DNA of 64,000 nt from assembly GCA_937889545.1 (NCBI GenBank), contig CALAOT010000071.1, forward strand, positions 62,001 to 126,000, read 5' to 3'. The position numbers were made by a program, and so were the translations under genes. The notes beneath the pieces were generated by a model. That model had not been told where the DNA came from and ran no database searches. It worked only from the letters and a program-made list of their open reading frames with translations. Shown piece by piece: positions 1-9,195 of this stretch. The DNA comes from an uncultured Opitutaceae bacterium (GTDB lineage Bacteria; Verrucomicrobiota; Verrucomicrobiia; Opitutales; Opitutaceae). Positions within the stretch are counted from its first letter, which is position 1; each line of letters opens with the position of its first letter.

Positions 1-2134
1 ACATCTCGCGGAAGGGGAACTGCCCGTGGGCCCTGAGCAGCGGCACGAACGTGGCGAACTCGAACCAGCGCGTGCTGAGTTCGCGCCACTCGGCGACATC
101 CGCGGGGCTTGCATCCCTGGCCGAGAAGCGCGACGGCACGGAGAAGCCGCCCGAGTCCATCGTCCAGTATGGCAGGCCGGAGATGCAGAAGCCGAGGCCG
201 GCGGTGATCTGCTTCCTCATGGCGGTCCACGTGCTCGAGGTGTCGCCCGACCAGACGGCCGCGGCATAGCGTTGCTCCCCAGCGAATCCGGAGCGGGTGA
301 GGATGAATACGCGCTGGTCGGGCGCGGCGGAGCGCTGGCCCTCGTAGACCGCCGCGCTGTTCAGCAGCGGATAGGCGTTTAGGACGCGCGAGCCCGGGCC
401 CAGCGCCGTCGGGTTCGCATAGTCGCGCTGGCCGTCGAGCGTGGGCGTTGGCCGGAGGTCGGGCTCGGTTGCGTCCATCCACCAGGCGTCGATGCCGCGC
501 CGGAAGAGCTGCCGGTCCATCTGCTCCCAGAGAAGCTTCCGGGCGCCCGGATTGAAGGCGTCGTAGAACGTGTAGGGCTGGTTCAGCCAGTCGCGGGTGC
601 CCTCCGCGAGATTGCGCTCATAGAGATAGCCCCGGTCGCGCATCGCGGAGAAGTTCCCCGTGCCGGGATCGAATTTGCCCCAGACCGAGATCATCAGGTG
701 CGCGTGCAGCTCATGGATGGCCTTGATCCAGCCGTCGGGATCGGGGAAGCGCGCGGGGTCGAATTCGTGCGAGCCCCAGGTGCCTTCCGGCCAGTAGCGC
801 CAGTCCTGCACGATGTTGTCGAACGGGATGCCGCGGCTGCGGAAACCCTTCACCACGTCGAGGCTCTGCTGCGCGGTCTCATAGCGCTCGCGCGACTGCC
901 ACAGGCCGAAGGCCCACGCCGGCATCATCGGCGCCGCGCCGGTCAGCCGCCGATAGGCGCCGATCACGCCGTCGAGCTGCGGGCCGTAGGCGAAATAGTA
1001 GTCAGTGCCGTCGCCCGCCTCCGACCACAGCGAGGTGGCGGTCTCCGCCGTCGGCGTCTTCCAGCGCAGGCGCACCGTCGGCATGCCCTCGTCGCGCGAC
1101 CATTCGAGCTTCAGGGCGTGGCGCCGGCCCGCCTCGAGGGGGACGCGCGCGATCTCAAGCCATGGCAGCCAGCCCTGGCGCCAGTGGTCCATGACGAGGC
1201 GGCCGTCGATCCAGAGCCGGATGCCGCAGTTGGAAAAGGACTCGAACATATGGACGCCGCCGGCATCCGGCACGATGAAGCCTTCCCAGCGCACGCTGCA
1301 GCCCCCCTCGTCCGGCAGGGCGGGATTGATGTCGCGGTTGGGGAGCTTCACGGCGTCGGGAATGGCGATGTCGATCCTCTGCTCCACGCGCCGATCCACG
1401 AGTCTTCTGAAATCCGCGCCTGCGAAGTAGGAGGCGGTCAGGCCGCCCGCATGGCCGTCGGCGTCGAGCAGGCGGGCCGCGGGTATGGGCGTGAATTCGC
1501 GCAGGTCGCCGAAGCGGGTGTAGGAGTTGTTGTCCCACAGCAGTCCGTAGCCGCGGCTCGATACGAGGAACGGGACGGCGACCGTGCCGTTGTGCTGCCA
1601 GAGATCGAGATCATAGCCCTTTATGTCGAGAAGGCCGAGCTGGTTCTGGCCGAGGCCGTACAGGGCCTCGCCGGGATCGGCCGCCCACGCCTGGCGGAGG
1701 TGGAAGGTCTTCGCCCCCTGCACCTCGGAGGGCTCCAGCATGCGGGTGGCAGGCTGCTCGGAAAGGATCGGGCGGCCCTCCAGGTCCAGGAAGGAGACGC
1801 CACCCGAGGAAAGATCGACGCGCGCCTGGAGCCTGGCCGTGCGCAGGGTTGCGAATTCCCCGTCGGCGACGAGCTGCCACGCGGCGGGCGCGGCGCGGCG
1901 CGGGTTTACGATCAGGCTCGCATGGGTGAAGAACATGCGGTCCTTCGCGCTCGCGACGCGGATGATGTCGTCAGCGCAGACCTGGACCTTCAGGAAGGTG
2001 TCGCCGCGGGCGAGGATGATGCCGTCGGCCTGCCTCTCCAGGGCGGGGGGCGGCGTGCCGCCTGCAGCGCGAAGCGGCGGAGCCGTGACTCCGGACAGGA
2101 GGAGAAGAAGGGCGACGGGAGCGGTGGGTTTCAT
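1..2134 (-). CDS. GH31 alpha-glycosidase with PA14 insert (C-terminus beyond window)
   Basis: Exported GH31 alpha-glycosidase, truncated by the window edge: 711 codons are visible and the C-terminal beta domains are missing. The ATG at 2134 opens a signal peptide (KPTAPVALLLLLSG) with likely cleavage near residue 23. An N-terminal galactose-mutarotase-like domain (about 25-255, GYDLDLWQHNGT) precedes a PA14 domain (about 270-370, FIVPDAGGVHMFES and LWIDGRLVMDHW) and then the barrel. The nucleophile is Asp554 in WWMDATEPD and the acid/base Asp631 in WSGDTSSTW. GH31 members with a PA14 insert include alpha-xylosidases acting on xyloglucan side chains, so that activity is a reasonable guess supported by the GH74-like gene at 24057. 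Alpha-glucosidase is the alternative. It lies 159 nt downstream of a GT-C/TPR gene on the same strand. Confidence 0.93.
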   Translation of the reverse strand, partial: MKPTAPVALLLLLSGVTAPPLRAAGGTPPPALERQADGIILARGDTFLKVQVCADDIIRVASAKDRMFFTHASLIVNPRRAAPAAWQLVADGEFATLRTARLQARVDLSSGGVSFLDLEGRPILSEQPATRMLEPSEVQGAKTFHLRQAWAADPGEALYGLGQNQLGLLDIKGYDLDLWQHNGTVAVPFLVSSRGYGLLWDNNSYTRFGDLREFTPIPAARLLDADGHAGGLTASYFAGADFRRLVDRRVEQRIDIAIPDAVKLPNRDINPALPDEGGCSVRWEGFIVPDAGGVHMFESFSNCGIRLWIDGRLVMDHWRQGWLPWLEIARVPLEAGRRHALKLEWSRDEGMPTVRLRWKTPTAETATSLWSEAGDGTDYYFAYGPQLDGVIGAYRRLTGAAPMMPAWAFGLWQSRERYETAQQSLDVVKGFRSRGIPFDNIVQDWRYWPEGTWGSHEFDPARFPDPDGWIKAIHELHAHLMISVWGKFDPGTGNFSAMRDRGYLYERNLAEGTRDWLNQPYTFYDAFNPGARKLLWEQMDRQLFRRGIDAWWMDATEPDLRPTPTLDGQRDYANPTALGPGSRVLNAYPLLNSAAVYEGQRSAAPDQRVFILTRSGFAGEQRYAAAVWSGDTSSTWTAMRKQITAGLGFCISGLPYWTMDSGGFSVPSRFSARDASPADVAEWRELSTRWFEFATFVPLLRAHGQFPFREM

Positions 2135-2293
2135 GGGATTGGGGCGTGGCCGGGCCGGCGCGGCGCAGGCGGATGAATTGGGCCGGCTGGGGTCGGATTG
2201 TGCATGCGCCTGCGCGAGCGGCAAGTTCCCGGTGGCCGAGAAACTCCGCGGGTGCGACCGGGAAAGGAGCCCCCTCCGAGGCCGCCCCCTGCG

Positions 2294-4408
2294 TCACCTG
2301 TCGGGCGAAGCATCCCGGAGCAGGGCGCCAGCCTGCTCCGCGCGCCTCTTCTCAACGAGGGCGGCTCCGAGATTCCGCCGCGCCTCCGGATAGTCCGGCC
2401 TGATTTCCAGGGCCCTTCGACAGTGGGAGACGGCCTCGTCAAGCCGTCCCATTCGCAGAAAGGCGCTGGCGAGATTGTTGTGGGTCACGGCCGAATCCGG
2501 GTCCACGCGGAGCGCCTTCTGGTAGCGGGCAACCGCCTCTTCCAGGCGGCCCTGCTGCTGAAGGACATTGCCGAGGTTTGTCAGGGCCGTGGCGAAATCC
2601 GGGTTTATCTCAAGGGCCCTCTGGAACTGCGCCTGAGCCTTCTCGATCTGCCCCTTTTGCACATATGCGGTGCCGAGGTCGGTGATGGTCGCAAAATTGC
2701 CGGGATCAACCGCCAGGGCCTTGTTGAACTGAGCCACGGCCTCGTCGGCGCGGCCCTCCTGCAGGTAGGCGGTGCCGAGATTGCTTCGCGCCCTGGCGAA
2801 GCCTGGCCTTGCTTCCAGCGCCCTTTGCAGGTGGGGAATGGCCTCCTCGATCCGGCCCAGCTGCAGCAGCGCGACGCCAAGGTCGGTTTGCGTCGCTATG
2901 TTGCCGGGATCGATCTCGAGGGCCCTGCCGTAGTGCGCAAGCCCCTCGTCCGTCCGGCCAAGGCGCAGAAGGGCGTCGCCGAGGTTGCCGTGCGCCGCGG
3001 CGTTGCCCGGCTGAAGATCCAGGGACCTTCGAAAATGCGCCGCCGCCTCGTCGATCCGGCCGGAGCGCATCAGCTCGGCGGCAAGATTGTTATGGGCCAT
3101 CCATGCGCCGGGGTTATCCGCGATGGTGCTCCGCCACAGAGTCTCCGAATCATGGTATTTCGGGCACTCCCGGGCGGTCAGCGCGGCGAGTACCAACAGG
3201 AGCAAACCGCAAAGGAGCGGAGCCAGGACTGGCCGTCCCTTCCACGGGAAGCCGAGAGAGGTCGTGATCGCGGCGGCGGCTAGGGCCAGCGGCCCCATGC
3301 TGGCGAGGTATTGGAAGTGGTCGCCGACAAAGGAATAGCGCCAGAAATACTGGTCAACCAGGCCCAGCACCGGAAGCAGCGCCGCCAGGAAGTAGGCAAA
3401 GGAGAAGAAGACTGGCCTTAGCCTCCCTTCGCGATTCCACCAGAGGATGAGGAGCGCGAGGCACGCCGCCGCCGAGGGAAGATAGGTTGCCGCATGCGTC
3501 CAGTCGACGTGCCAGCGCGGGTAGATGAAGATGAGGGGATTGGGCCAGATCAGCTTGCCGAGGTAGAACCAGACCACGTTGCCGGCGGCTGCAATGCGCT
3601 CGGGGAGGGCCCGAGACAATTCCGGATCGTTTGCGCCCTCAAGGCGCTGCGTCCACAGCGTCAGGACGCCCGAGGCAAGGGACATCGCGAAGACCGGCAA
3701 AAGCGCTATCAATGTGCGCCACCGCCAACGCCCGCTGATCCACCACGCGCACAGGAGAAGCGCGACGGGGAGGACGACGGTCGAGGACTTGCTGGCCATG
3801 GCCATCGCGGCGCTGGCGAGCGCCAGCGCGTAGTCCCGCGCCCGGGAGTCCCGGGCTGCGCCCCCCTCCGCCGCAAGCCATCGGACAAAGAAGAGGGCCG
3901 ACAGCAGGTAGAACAGGCACGACTGGGTGTTCTTCAGCTCGGTGATCCACGCCACCGTCTCCGCCTGCACGGGGTGGAGCGCCCAGAGCGCGGCGCCCAG
4001 CCACGCACCGCGGACGCGCAGGCCCCTCAGCACCCGCCAGAGCAGCACCGCGCTGGCCCCGTGCATGAGAACATTGACGGCGTGGTAGGGGAGCGGGTTG
4101 AGCCCCCACAGGGCGTGCTCCATCCAGAAGGTGGTCAACGTCAGCGGGAAATATCGCGCCGCGCGGCTGGTCCAGATGTCCATCAATCCCAGCGGGCCGA
4201 CGATCGCCGGATTCGCCGTCACGTGCATCTCGTCATCCCACATGAATCCCGCATGCCGCACGCGCCCGTATGCGATGAGCGTCATCACCAGCAGCGCCAG
4301 GCCGGGAAGCCATTGCGAGCGCCAGGATGGGGCGCCTTGCCCCGGCCCGGCGGGCGAACCCTGGGCCGCCGCGCCGCGATCGATTTCCTTCTTGGGGCTT
4401 CGACTCAT
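2294..4408 (-). CDS. GT-C-type membrane protein with C-terminal TPR repeats (TMTC/PMT-like)
   Basis: 704-residue membrane protein. About ten hydrophobic segments fill residues 30-410. An early extracytoplasmic loop carries the acidic WDDEMH motif expected of GT-C glycosyltransferases, followed by HPVQAETVAWITELKN, a block typical of TMTC-like proteins. The tail holds seven TPR repeats plus a partial eighth (for example RIDEAAAHFRRSLDLQPG). Members of this architecture transfer sugars from polyprenyl-phosphate donors to proteins or lipids. The substrate here is unknown. The ATG at 4408 (SRSPKKE) was chosen because the divergent paralogue starts with the same SR context. The open frame continues far upstream antisense to that paralogue, which is a GC-bias artefact. 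It is divergent from the gene at 4586 (177-nt spacer). Confidence 0.88.
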   Translation of the reverse strand: MSRSPKKEIDRGAAAQGSPAGPGQGAPSWRSQWLPGLALLVMTLIAYGRVRHAGFMWDDEMHVTANPAIVGPLGLMDIWTSRAARYFPLTLTTFWMEHALWGLNPLPYHAVNVLMHGASAVLLWRVLRGLRVRGAWLGAALWALHPVQAETVAWITELKNTQSCLFYLLSALFFVRWLAAEGGAARDSRARDYALALASAAMAMASKSSTVVLPVALLLCAWWISGRWRWRTLIALLPVFAMSLASGVLTLWTQRLEGANDPELSRALPERIAAAGNVVWFYLGKLIWPNPLIFIYPRWHVDWTHAATYLPSAAACLALLILWWNREGRLRPVFFSFAYFLAALLPVLGLVDQYFWRYSFVGDHFQYLASMGPLALAAAAITTSLGFPWKGRPVLAPLLCGLLLLVLAALTARECPKYHDSETLWRSTIADNPGAWMAHNNLAAELMRSGRIDEAAAHFRRSLDLQPGNAAAHGNLGDALLRLGRTDEGLAHYGRALEIDPGNIATQTDLGVALLQLGRIEEAIPHLQRALEARPGFARARSNLGTAYLQEGRADEAVAQFNKALAVDPGNFATITDLGTAYVQKGQIEKAQAQFQRALEINPDFATALTNLGNVLQQQGRLEEAVARYQKALRVDPDSAVTHNNLASAFLRMGRLDEAVSHCRRALEIRPDYPEARRNLGAALVEKRRAEQAGALLRDASPDR

Positions 4409-4585
4409 CCGATTCCCATTTGTTGAGACATGCACGATACGAATCCGGATGGGCGCTGCACGCACCATTGTCTGGAATGCGGCCGGGGCTCCGGCGTGCG
4501 CCATCTTGGCCCGAAGGGGGATCGGCCGGGCACGCGAATCCGTTTGAATCCCAAAATCGGCTGGGGCGTAATCGAGGGAAACCGT

Positions 4586-7261
4586 ATGAGCCGAATGCCG
4601 GATGAAATGGCGGGTGGCGCGGAGGCGACGACCCCGGGCCTGCCTCTGGGCGGCGGGGGGCGGCCCGAGGCCCGAGAACCGGACGCCGGGGCGCCCGACT
4701 TGCGTGCCGACGGCCCCGGATCCGACCGGGCCCCGACCCGCAAGGACTGGCTCGTCGGCCTCGTGCTGCTGGTGGCGACGCTCGTCACGTACCGGTCCGT
4801 ATGGCACGCCGGCTTCATCTGGGACGACGACGGCCACGTGACCCGCGCGGACCTGCGCCCGCTGGGCGGGCTCTGGAGGATATGGTTCGAGCCCGGCGCA
4901 ACCCAGCAGTACTATCCGCTCCTGCACAGCGCGTTCTGGCTGGAGTACAGGCTGTGGGCGGGATCGGCGCTTGGATATCACCTGGCAAACCTTGTCTTGC
5001 ACGCGGCCGCGGCCTTCCTCCTCTACCGCCTCCTGCGGCGCCTCTCGGTGCCCGGGGCGCTCCTTGGCGCATCGGCATTCGCGCTTCATCCGGTCTGCGC
5101 GGAGTCCGTCGCGTGGATATCCGAGCAGAAGAACACGCTCTCGGCGGTGTTTTGCTTGGCGGCCGCGCTGGTTTATCTCCGGTACGTCCGGGAGGGCCGG
5201 ACCCGGTGGTACGTCCTTGGCATCGGCCTCTTCGTCATGGCGCTGGCGGCCAAGAGCGTCGCCGCCACGCTTCCGGCCGCCCTCCTTGTCGTCCTCTGGT
5301 GGAAGCGGGGGCGGCTGTCCTGGAAGGGCGTCGCAATGCCCCTTTTGCCATGGCTTTGCGTCGGCGCGGCGGCCGGGGCCGTGACCGCCTGGATGGAGAG
5401 GACATACATCGGCGCAAGCGGCGCGGCCTTCAGCCTGAGCCTCGCGGACAGGGTCCTCGTCGCCGGTCGGGCCCTTTGGTTCTACCTGGGAAAGGTCCTC
5501 TGGCCAGCCAACCTTGTCTTCATCTATCCGCGCTGGACCGTGGATGCCCGCGCGGGCTGGCAATACCTGTTCCCGGCCGCGGCCGCCGCCGCCCTGGCGG
5601 CCTTGTTTGCCCTCCGCGGCTGGATGCGGGGCCCGCTTGCGGCCGCCTTGCTCTTTGCCGGCACGCTTTTTCCCGCCCTCGGGTTCATCGACGTCTATCC
5701 CTTCGTCTACTCCTATGTCGCCGACCATTTCCAGTACCTCGCGGCGGCCGTCGCCATTTCGGCTGCGGCCGCTGCGCTCGCCATCGCGGCGGCCCGCCTG
5801 CCAGGGAACTGGCGTTTCTCCGCGACGGTCGCGGCCGCAGGCATCGTGGCCGGCCTGTCCTGGCTGACTGCGCGGCAATGCGCGATGTATGCCGATGCCG
5901 AGACGCTCTGGCGCACGACAATCGCTAGGAACCCTGGGTGCTGGATGGCCTACGAGAACCTCGGAGGGGTTTTCCTGGGCGAGGGCCGCGTCGGCGAGGC
6001 CGAGAAGCAGTTCCAGGGTGCGCTGGAAATCAATCCCAGGGACGTTGGGGCGCTCAACGAGCTCGGTGTCGCGATGCTGCGCGAGGGGCGGGTTGACGAG
6101 GCCGTGGGACAGCTCCGAAGGGCGCTGGAAATGGCGCCCAATAGAGCCGAAACCCGCATCAACCTCGGCGCCGCGCTTCTGCGCAGGCAGCAGCCGGGGG
6201 AAGCCGCAGGCCAGTTTCAGCAGGCGCTGAAGATCGAGCCGAACAATGCCCTGATTCGCAAGAATCTCGCGAGGGCCTTCCTTCAGGAAGGAAGGGGGGC
6301 CGAGGCGATTGCCGAGTTCCAAAAGGCCGTGGACACCGAGCCCGGCGACGCCGAGGCCCGCGCCAGCCTGGGGTCCGCGCTGATGCGGGAGGGCCGGGTG
6401 GACCAGGCCGTCGCCCAATTTGAAAGCGCTTTGGAAATCGACGGCGGCGACGCGGAGGCCCATTTCAACCTCGCCAATGCGCTCCTGGAAGAGGGGAAGA
6501 CGGACGAGGCCGTCGCCCAGTTCCACAAGGCGGTGGCGATCAGGCCGGACTTCGCCGAGGCCCACAACAACCTCGCGAATGCCCTGCTGAAAAAGGGTGA
6601 GATCGGCGAGGCCGTCGTCCATTTCCGAAGGTCCGTGGAAATCAGGGGCGATTCCGCGGAGGCTCATTTCAACCTCGCCAACGCGCTCCTGATGGGTGCG
6701 CGGGTGGACGAGGCCGTCGCCGAGCTCCGGAGGGCGTTGGCGATCAGGCCAGGCTTTGCCGCGGCCCACAACAACCTCGCCGGCGCCCTGCTGCAAGAGG
6801 GGCGCCTGGACGAAGCCGCAGTCCATCTTCAAAGGGCCGTGGAGCTGGAGCCCAACAATGCGCAGGTCCAAAACGACCTCGGCGCCGTCCTCTTGGAGGA
6901 GGGGAGGACGGACGAGGCCGTCGCCCACTATCAGAAGGCCTTGGAGATCAAACCGGACTTCGCCCCCGCCCTCATCAACCTCGGCAATTTTTCGCTGAAA
7001 CGCGGGCGCCCGGCGCGGGCTGATGCCGCCTACACGAAGGCTTTGGAAACCGAGCCCAGCAACGCCCGGCTGCACAACAACCTCGGCATAGCTCTCATCG
7101 AGGAGGGGCGCGGGGGCGAGGCCGCGGCCCAATTCAGGATGGCGCTGGAGATCGACCCAAACTACTCGGAAGCCCGGAGAAACCTTGGGATCGCCCTTCG
7201 CCAGGCGGGGCAGGGGGGCCGGGGCGGCTCCACTCCGGAGGACGCCTCGCGACCGAAGTGA
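4586..7261 (+). CDS. GT-C-type membrane protein with 12 TPR repeats (paralogue of 2294-4408)
   Basis: 891-residue paralogue of the divergent neighbour. The N-terminal half is a polytopic GT-C-like domain (residues about 50-430) with the acidic loop WDDDGHVT and the block HPVCAESVAWISEQKNT. The C-terminal half has twelve TPR units and a partial thirteenth (GRVDEAVGQLRRALEMAP, GKTDEAVAQFHKAVAIRP). Several TPR pairs are nearly identical at DNA level with a 204-nt period, showing recent internal duplication. A candidate role is polyprenyl-phosphate-dependent glycosylation at the inner membrane, with the TPR tail binding a partner. This is inferred from the fold only. The start ATG at 4586 is preceded by GAGGGAA; an upstream in-frame extension to 4430 lacks homology and was rejected. 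Confidence 0.88.
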   Translation: MSRMPDEMAGGAEATTPGLPLGGGGRPEAREPDAGAPDLRADGPGSDRAPTRKDWLVGLVLLVATLVTYRSVWHAGFIWDDDGHVTRADLRPLGGLWRIWFEPGATQQYYPLLHSAFWLEYRLWAGSALGYHLANLVLHAAAAFLLYRLLRRLSVPGALLGASAFALHPVCAESVAWISEQKNTLSAVFCLAAALVYLRYVREGRTRWYVLGIGLFVMALAAKSVAATLPAALLVVLWWKRGRLSWKGVAMPLLPWLCVGAAAGAVTAWMERTYIGASGAAFSLSLADRVLVAGRALWFYLGKVLWPANLVFIYPRWTVDARAGWQYLFPAAAAAALAALFALRGWMRGPLAAALLFAGTLFPALGFIDVYPFVYSYVADHFQYLAAAVAISAAAAALAIAAARLPGNWRFSATVAAAGIVAGLSWLTARQCAMYADAETLWRTTIARNPGCWMAYENLGGVFLGEGRVGEAEKQFQGALEINPRDVGALNELGVAMLREGRVDEAVGQLRRALEMAPNRAETRINLGAALLRRQQPGEAAGQFQQALKIEPNNALIRKNLARAFLQEGRGAEAIAEFQKAVDTEPGDAEARASLGSALMREGRVDQAVAQFESALEIDGGDAEAHFNLANALLEEGKTDEAVAQFHKAVAIRPDFAEAHNNLANALLKKGEIGEAVVHFRRSVEIRGDSAEAHFNLANALLMGARVDEAVAELRRALAIRPGFAAAHNNLAGALLQEGRLDEAAVHLQRAVELEPNNAQVQNDLGAVLLEEGRTDEAVAHYQKALEIKPDFAPALINLGNFSLKRGRPARADAAYTKALETEPSNARLHNNLGIALIEEGRGGEAAAQFRMALEIDPNYSEARRNLGIALRQAGQGGRGGSTPEDASRPK

Positions 7262-7356
7262 AGCGCCTGTCGCCGGGCCCCTGCATTTTCCCGGAGCTCA
7301 ATGGTTGATCCCTGCGCGCGCCGTGCCCAGACTCGCCGGACCATCCTCACGTGCCC

Positions 7357-8484
7357 ATGAAGCGAATCAAACGCATCGGCATCCTCACCGCCGGCGGCGA
7401 CAGCCCCGGCCTCAATGCCGCCATTCGCGCCGTCGGCAAGGCGGCGATAGGCATGCACAAATGGGAGCTTATCGGATTCCGGGACGGCTATCTCGGCCTT
7501 GCCCAGAACGACTTTGTGCGCTTCGACAAAAAAGACCTCAGCGGCATCCTCACGGTCGGGGGAACGGTCCTGGGCACCAGCAGGGACAAGGTCCATCGCA
7601 TGATGATCGACGGCCGGGAGCGTGACATGACCAAGGCGATCGTGCGCAACTACAGGATCCACCGGCTCGACGCGTTGGTCTGCATAGGCGGCGGCGGCAC
7701 GCAGAAGAATGCGCTGCGCCTGGCGGAACTGGGGCTCAGGATTGTCACGCTGCCGAAGACAATCGACAACGACGTTCCCTTAACGGACGCCACGATAGGC
7801 TTCGACACGGCGCTCGGCATCGCCACCGAGGCCATCGACCGCCTGCACAGCACCGCGCACAGCCACCACCGCATCATCATCGCCGAGATCATGGGGCACA
7901 AGGCCGGCTGGCTGACGCTCGGAGCGGGAATCGCGGGGGGCGCGGACGTCATCCTGATCCCGGAGATACCGTACGATCTCGAGAAGATCGCGGCGGCGAT
8001 ACGCAGGCGTTCGAAGCTCGACACCAAGTTCAGCATCGTGGCGGTCGCGGAGGGGGCCAAGACGCAGGAGGACTCCGCCTCGTTTGTGGCGGCGGAGCGG
8101 CGCAGGGCGAAGGCCCGCACGATCGAGGAGAAGGATTTTGCGAAGCTTCGGCTCTCCGAGCTCGAGTCGGAGCACGCCGGCAACACTCTGCGCCTCGCCA
8201 AGCAGCTCGAGGGGCTCACCGGGCTCGAGGCCCGCGTGACAATACTCGGCTATGTGCAGCGCGGCGGCACTCCGTCCTACAACGACCGCATGCTGGCGAC
8301 GAGGCTGGGCACCGCGTGCGTCGACCTGATCGCCGGCGGAGCCGAGGGGATCATGGTCGCCGTGCGCGGCCATGGCGTGCAGCCCGTGCCGATCGCGTCC
8401 GTGGCCGGCAGGCTCAAGCTCGTTCCCCTGGACCATCCGTGGATCTCCTCGGCGCGCTCGGTGGGCACGTGCCTGGGCGATTGA
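7357..8484 (+). CDS. pfk: 6-phosphofructokinase, GGGG-type (possibly PPi-dependent)
   Basis: 375-residue cytoplasmic phosphofructokinase of PfkA-type fold, acting on fructose 6-phosphate in glycolysis. Motifs in order: [14 protein letters not shown] (phosphate-binding loop), [20 protein letters not shown] (catalytic TIDND at 135-139), [24 protein letters not shown] and [14 protein letters not shown]. The usual GGDG metal/phosphate loop reads GGGG at residues 111-114, and Lys134 precedes the TIDND motif, as in PPi-dependent enzymes. I recall a subfamily with this loop but cannot confirm its phosphate donor. GTG at 7351 or ATG at 7357 could initiate; ATG was chosen. It lies 95 nt downstream of the TPR gene on the same strand and may be co-transcribed. 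Confidence 0.9.
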   Translation: MKRIKRIGILTAGGDSPGLNAAIRAVGKAAIGMHKWELIGFRDGYLGLAQNDFVRFDKKDLSGILTVGGTVLGTSRDKVHRMMIDGRERDMTKAIVRNYRIHRLDALVCIGGGGTQKNALRLAELGLRIVTLPKTIDNDVPLTDATIGFDTALGIATEAIDRLHSTAHSHHRIIIAEIMGHKAGWLTLGAGIAGGADVILIPEIPYDLEKIAAAIRRRSKLDTKFSIVAVAEGAKTQEDSASFVAAERRRAKARTIEEKDFAKLRLSELESEHAGNTLRLAKQLEGLTGLEARVTILGYVQRGGTPSYNDRMLATRLGTACVDLIAGGAEGIMVAVRGHGVQPVPIASVAGRLKLVPLDHPWISSARSVGTCLGD

Positions 8485-8604
8485 GGCGCCTCCGAGACGG
8501 AACATGATGACCGGCCCTGCCCATCGCCGCTTTGACCCGTGCCAAGGCAGCGGCGGGAATGGATCCCGGGCGCCCGGGCAAGCCGCCCATGCCCGCGCCG
8601 CGCC

Positions 8605-9180
8605 ATGACCGATCCCGTTGCCCAGTTCACCGCCTGGCTCGACGAGGCCGCCCGCAGCGGCGAGCCCGAGCCGACTGCAATGGCGCTCGCGACGGCGGAT
8701 GCCAGGGGCGGTCCCGCGGTGCGCATGGTGCTGCTCAAGCACGTCGACGCCCGCGGCTTCGTCTTCTACACGAACCTGGAGAGCCCCAAGGCCGCGGATC
8801 TCGCGGCCAACCCCAGGGCGGCGCTGTGCTTTTACTGGAACCTGACCGGCCGCCAGGTGCGCATCAGCGGGCTTGCCGAACGCGTGGCGGACGCGGAGGC
8901 CGATGCCTACTTCGCGACCCGGCCGCGCCTCAGCCAGCTCGGCGCGTGGGCGTCCAAGCAGTCCCGGCCGATGCGGGGCTACTACGACCTCGAGCAGGCC
9001 TGCGCGGCGTTGGCGCTGCGTTACCACATAGGCGCGGTGCCGCGGCCGCCATTCTGGTCCGGCTACCGCGTCGTGCCCGACCGCATCGAGTTCTGGAAGC
9101 AAAAGCCGTTCCGCCGCCACGAGCGCATCATCCACGTGCTGGAGAACGGCCGGTGGGGCGAGCAGTGGCTCTATCCCTGA
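8605..9180 (+). CDS. pdxH: Pyridoxine/pyridoxamine 5'-phosphate oxidase
   Basis: 191-residue FMN-dependent oxidase converting PNP or PMP to pyridoxal 5'-phosphate, the last step of PLP synthesis and salvage. Diagnostic blocks are AVRMVLLKHVDARGFVFYTN (FMN binding), GRQVRISGLAERV, ATRPRLSQLGAWASKQS and PPFWSGYRVVPDRIEFWK. The C-terminus ends QWLYP where the family usually has RLxP, a mild divergence in the PLP-contact tail. Length matches the short PdxH forms. The start ATG at 8605 gives the family N-terminus (DPVAQFTAWLDEA); 22 upstream in-frame residues were rejected as unlike the family. It follows pfk by 120 nt and is convergent with the DUF4038 gene only 15 nt away. Confidence 0.93.
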   Translation: MTDPVAQFTAWLDEAARSGEPEPTAMALATADARGGPAVRMVLLKHVDARGFVFYTNLESPKAADLAANPRAALCFYWNLTGRQVRISGLAERVADAEADAYFATRPRLSQLGAWASKQSRPMRGYYDLEQACAALALRYHIGAVPRPPFWSGYRVVPDRIEFWKQKPFRRHERIIHVLENGRWGEQWLYP

Positions 9181-9195
9181 GCGGGGCGGCCGCGC

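Noticed and set aside
698-2176. Long plus-strand open frame antisense to the GH31 gene
   Set aside because: The composition is Arg/Gly/Ala-rich without any family pattern; the minus strand encodes a clear GH31. High GC3 leaves the opposite strand free of stops.
4409-7132. Minus-strand frame that stays open from the GT-C/TPR gene right through its divergent neighbour, suggesting a 1612-residue protein
   Set aside because: The extra 900 residues are the antisense of a TPR array; their apparent periodicity comes from the repeats. The homologous part starts at 4408.
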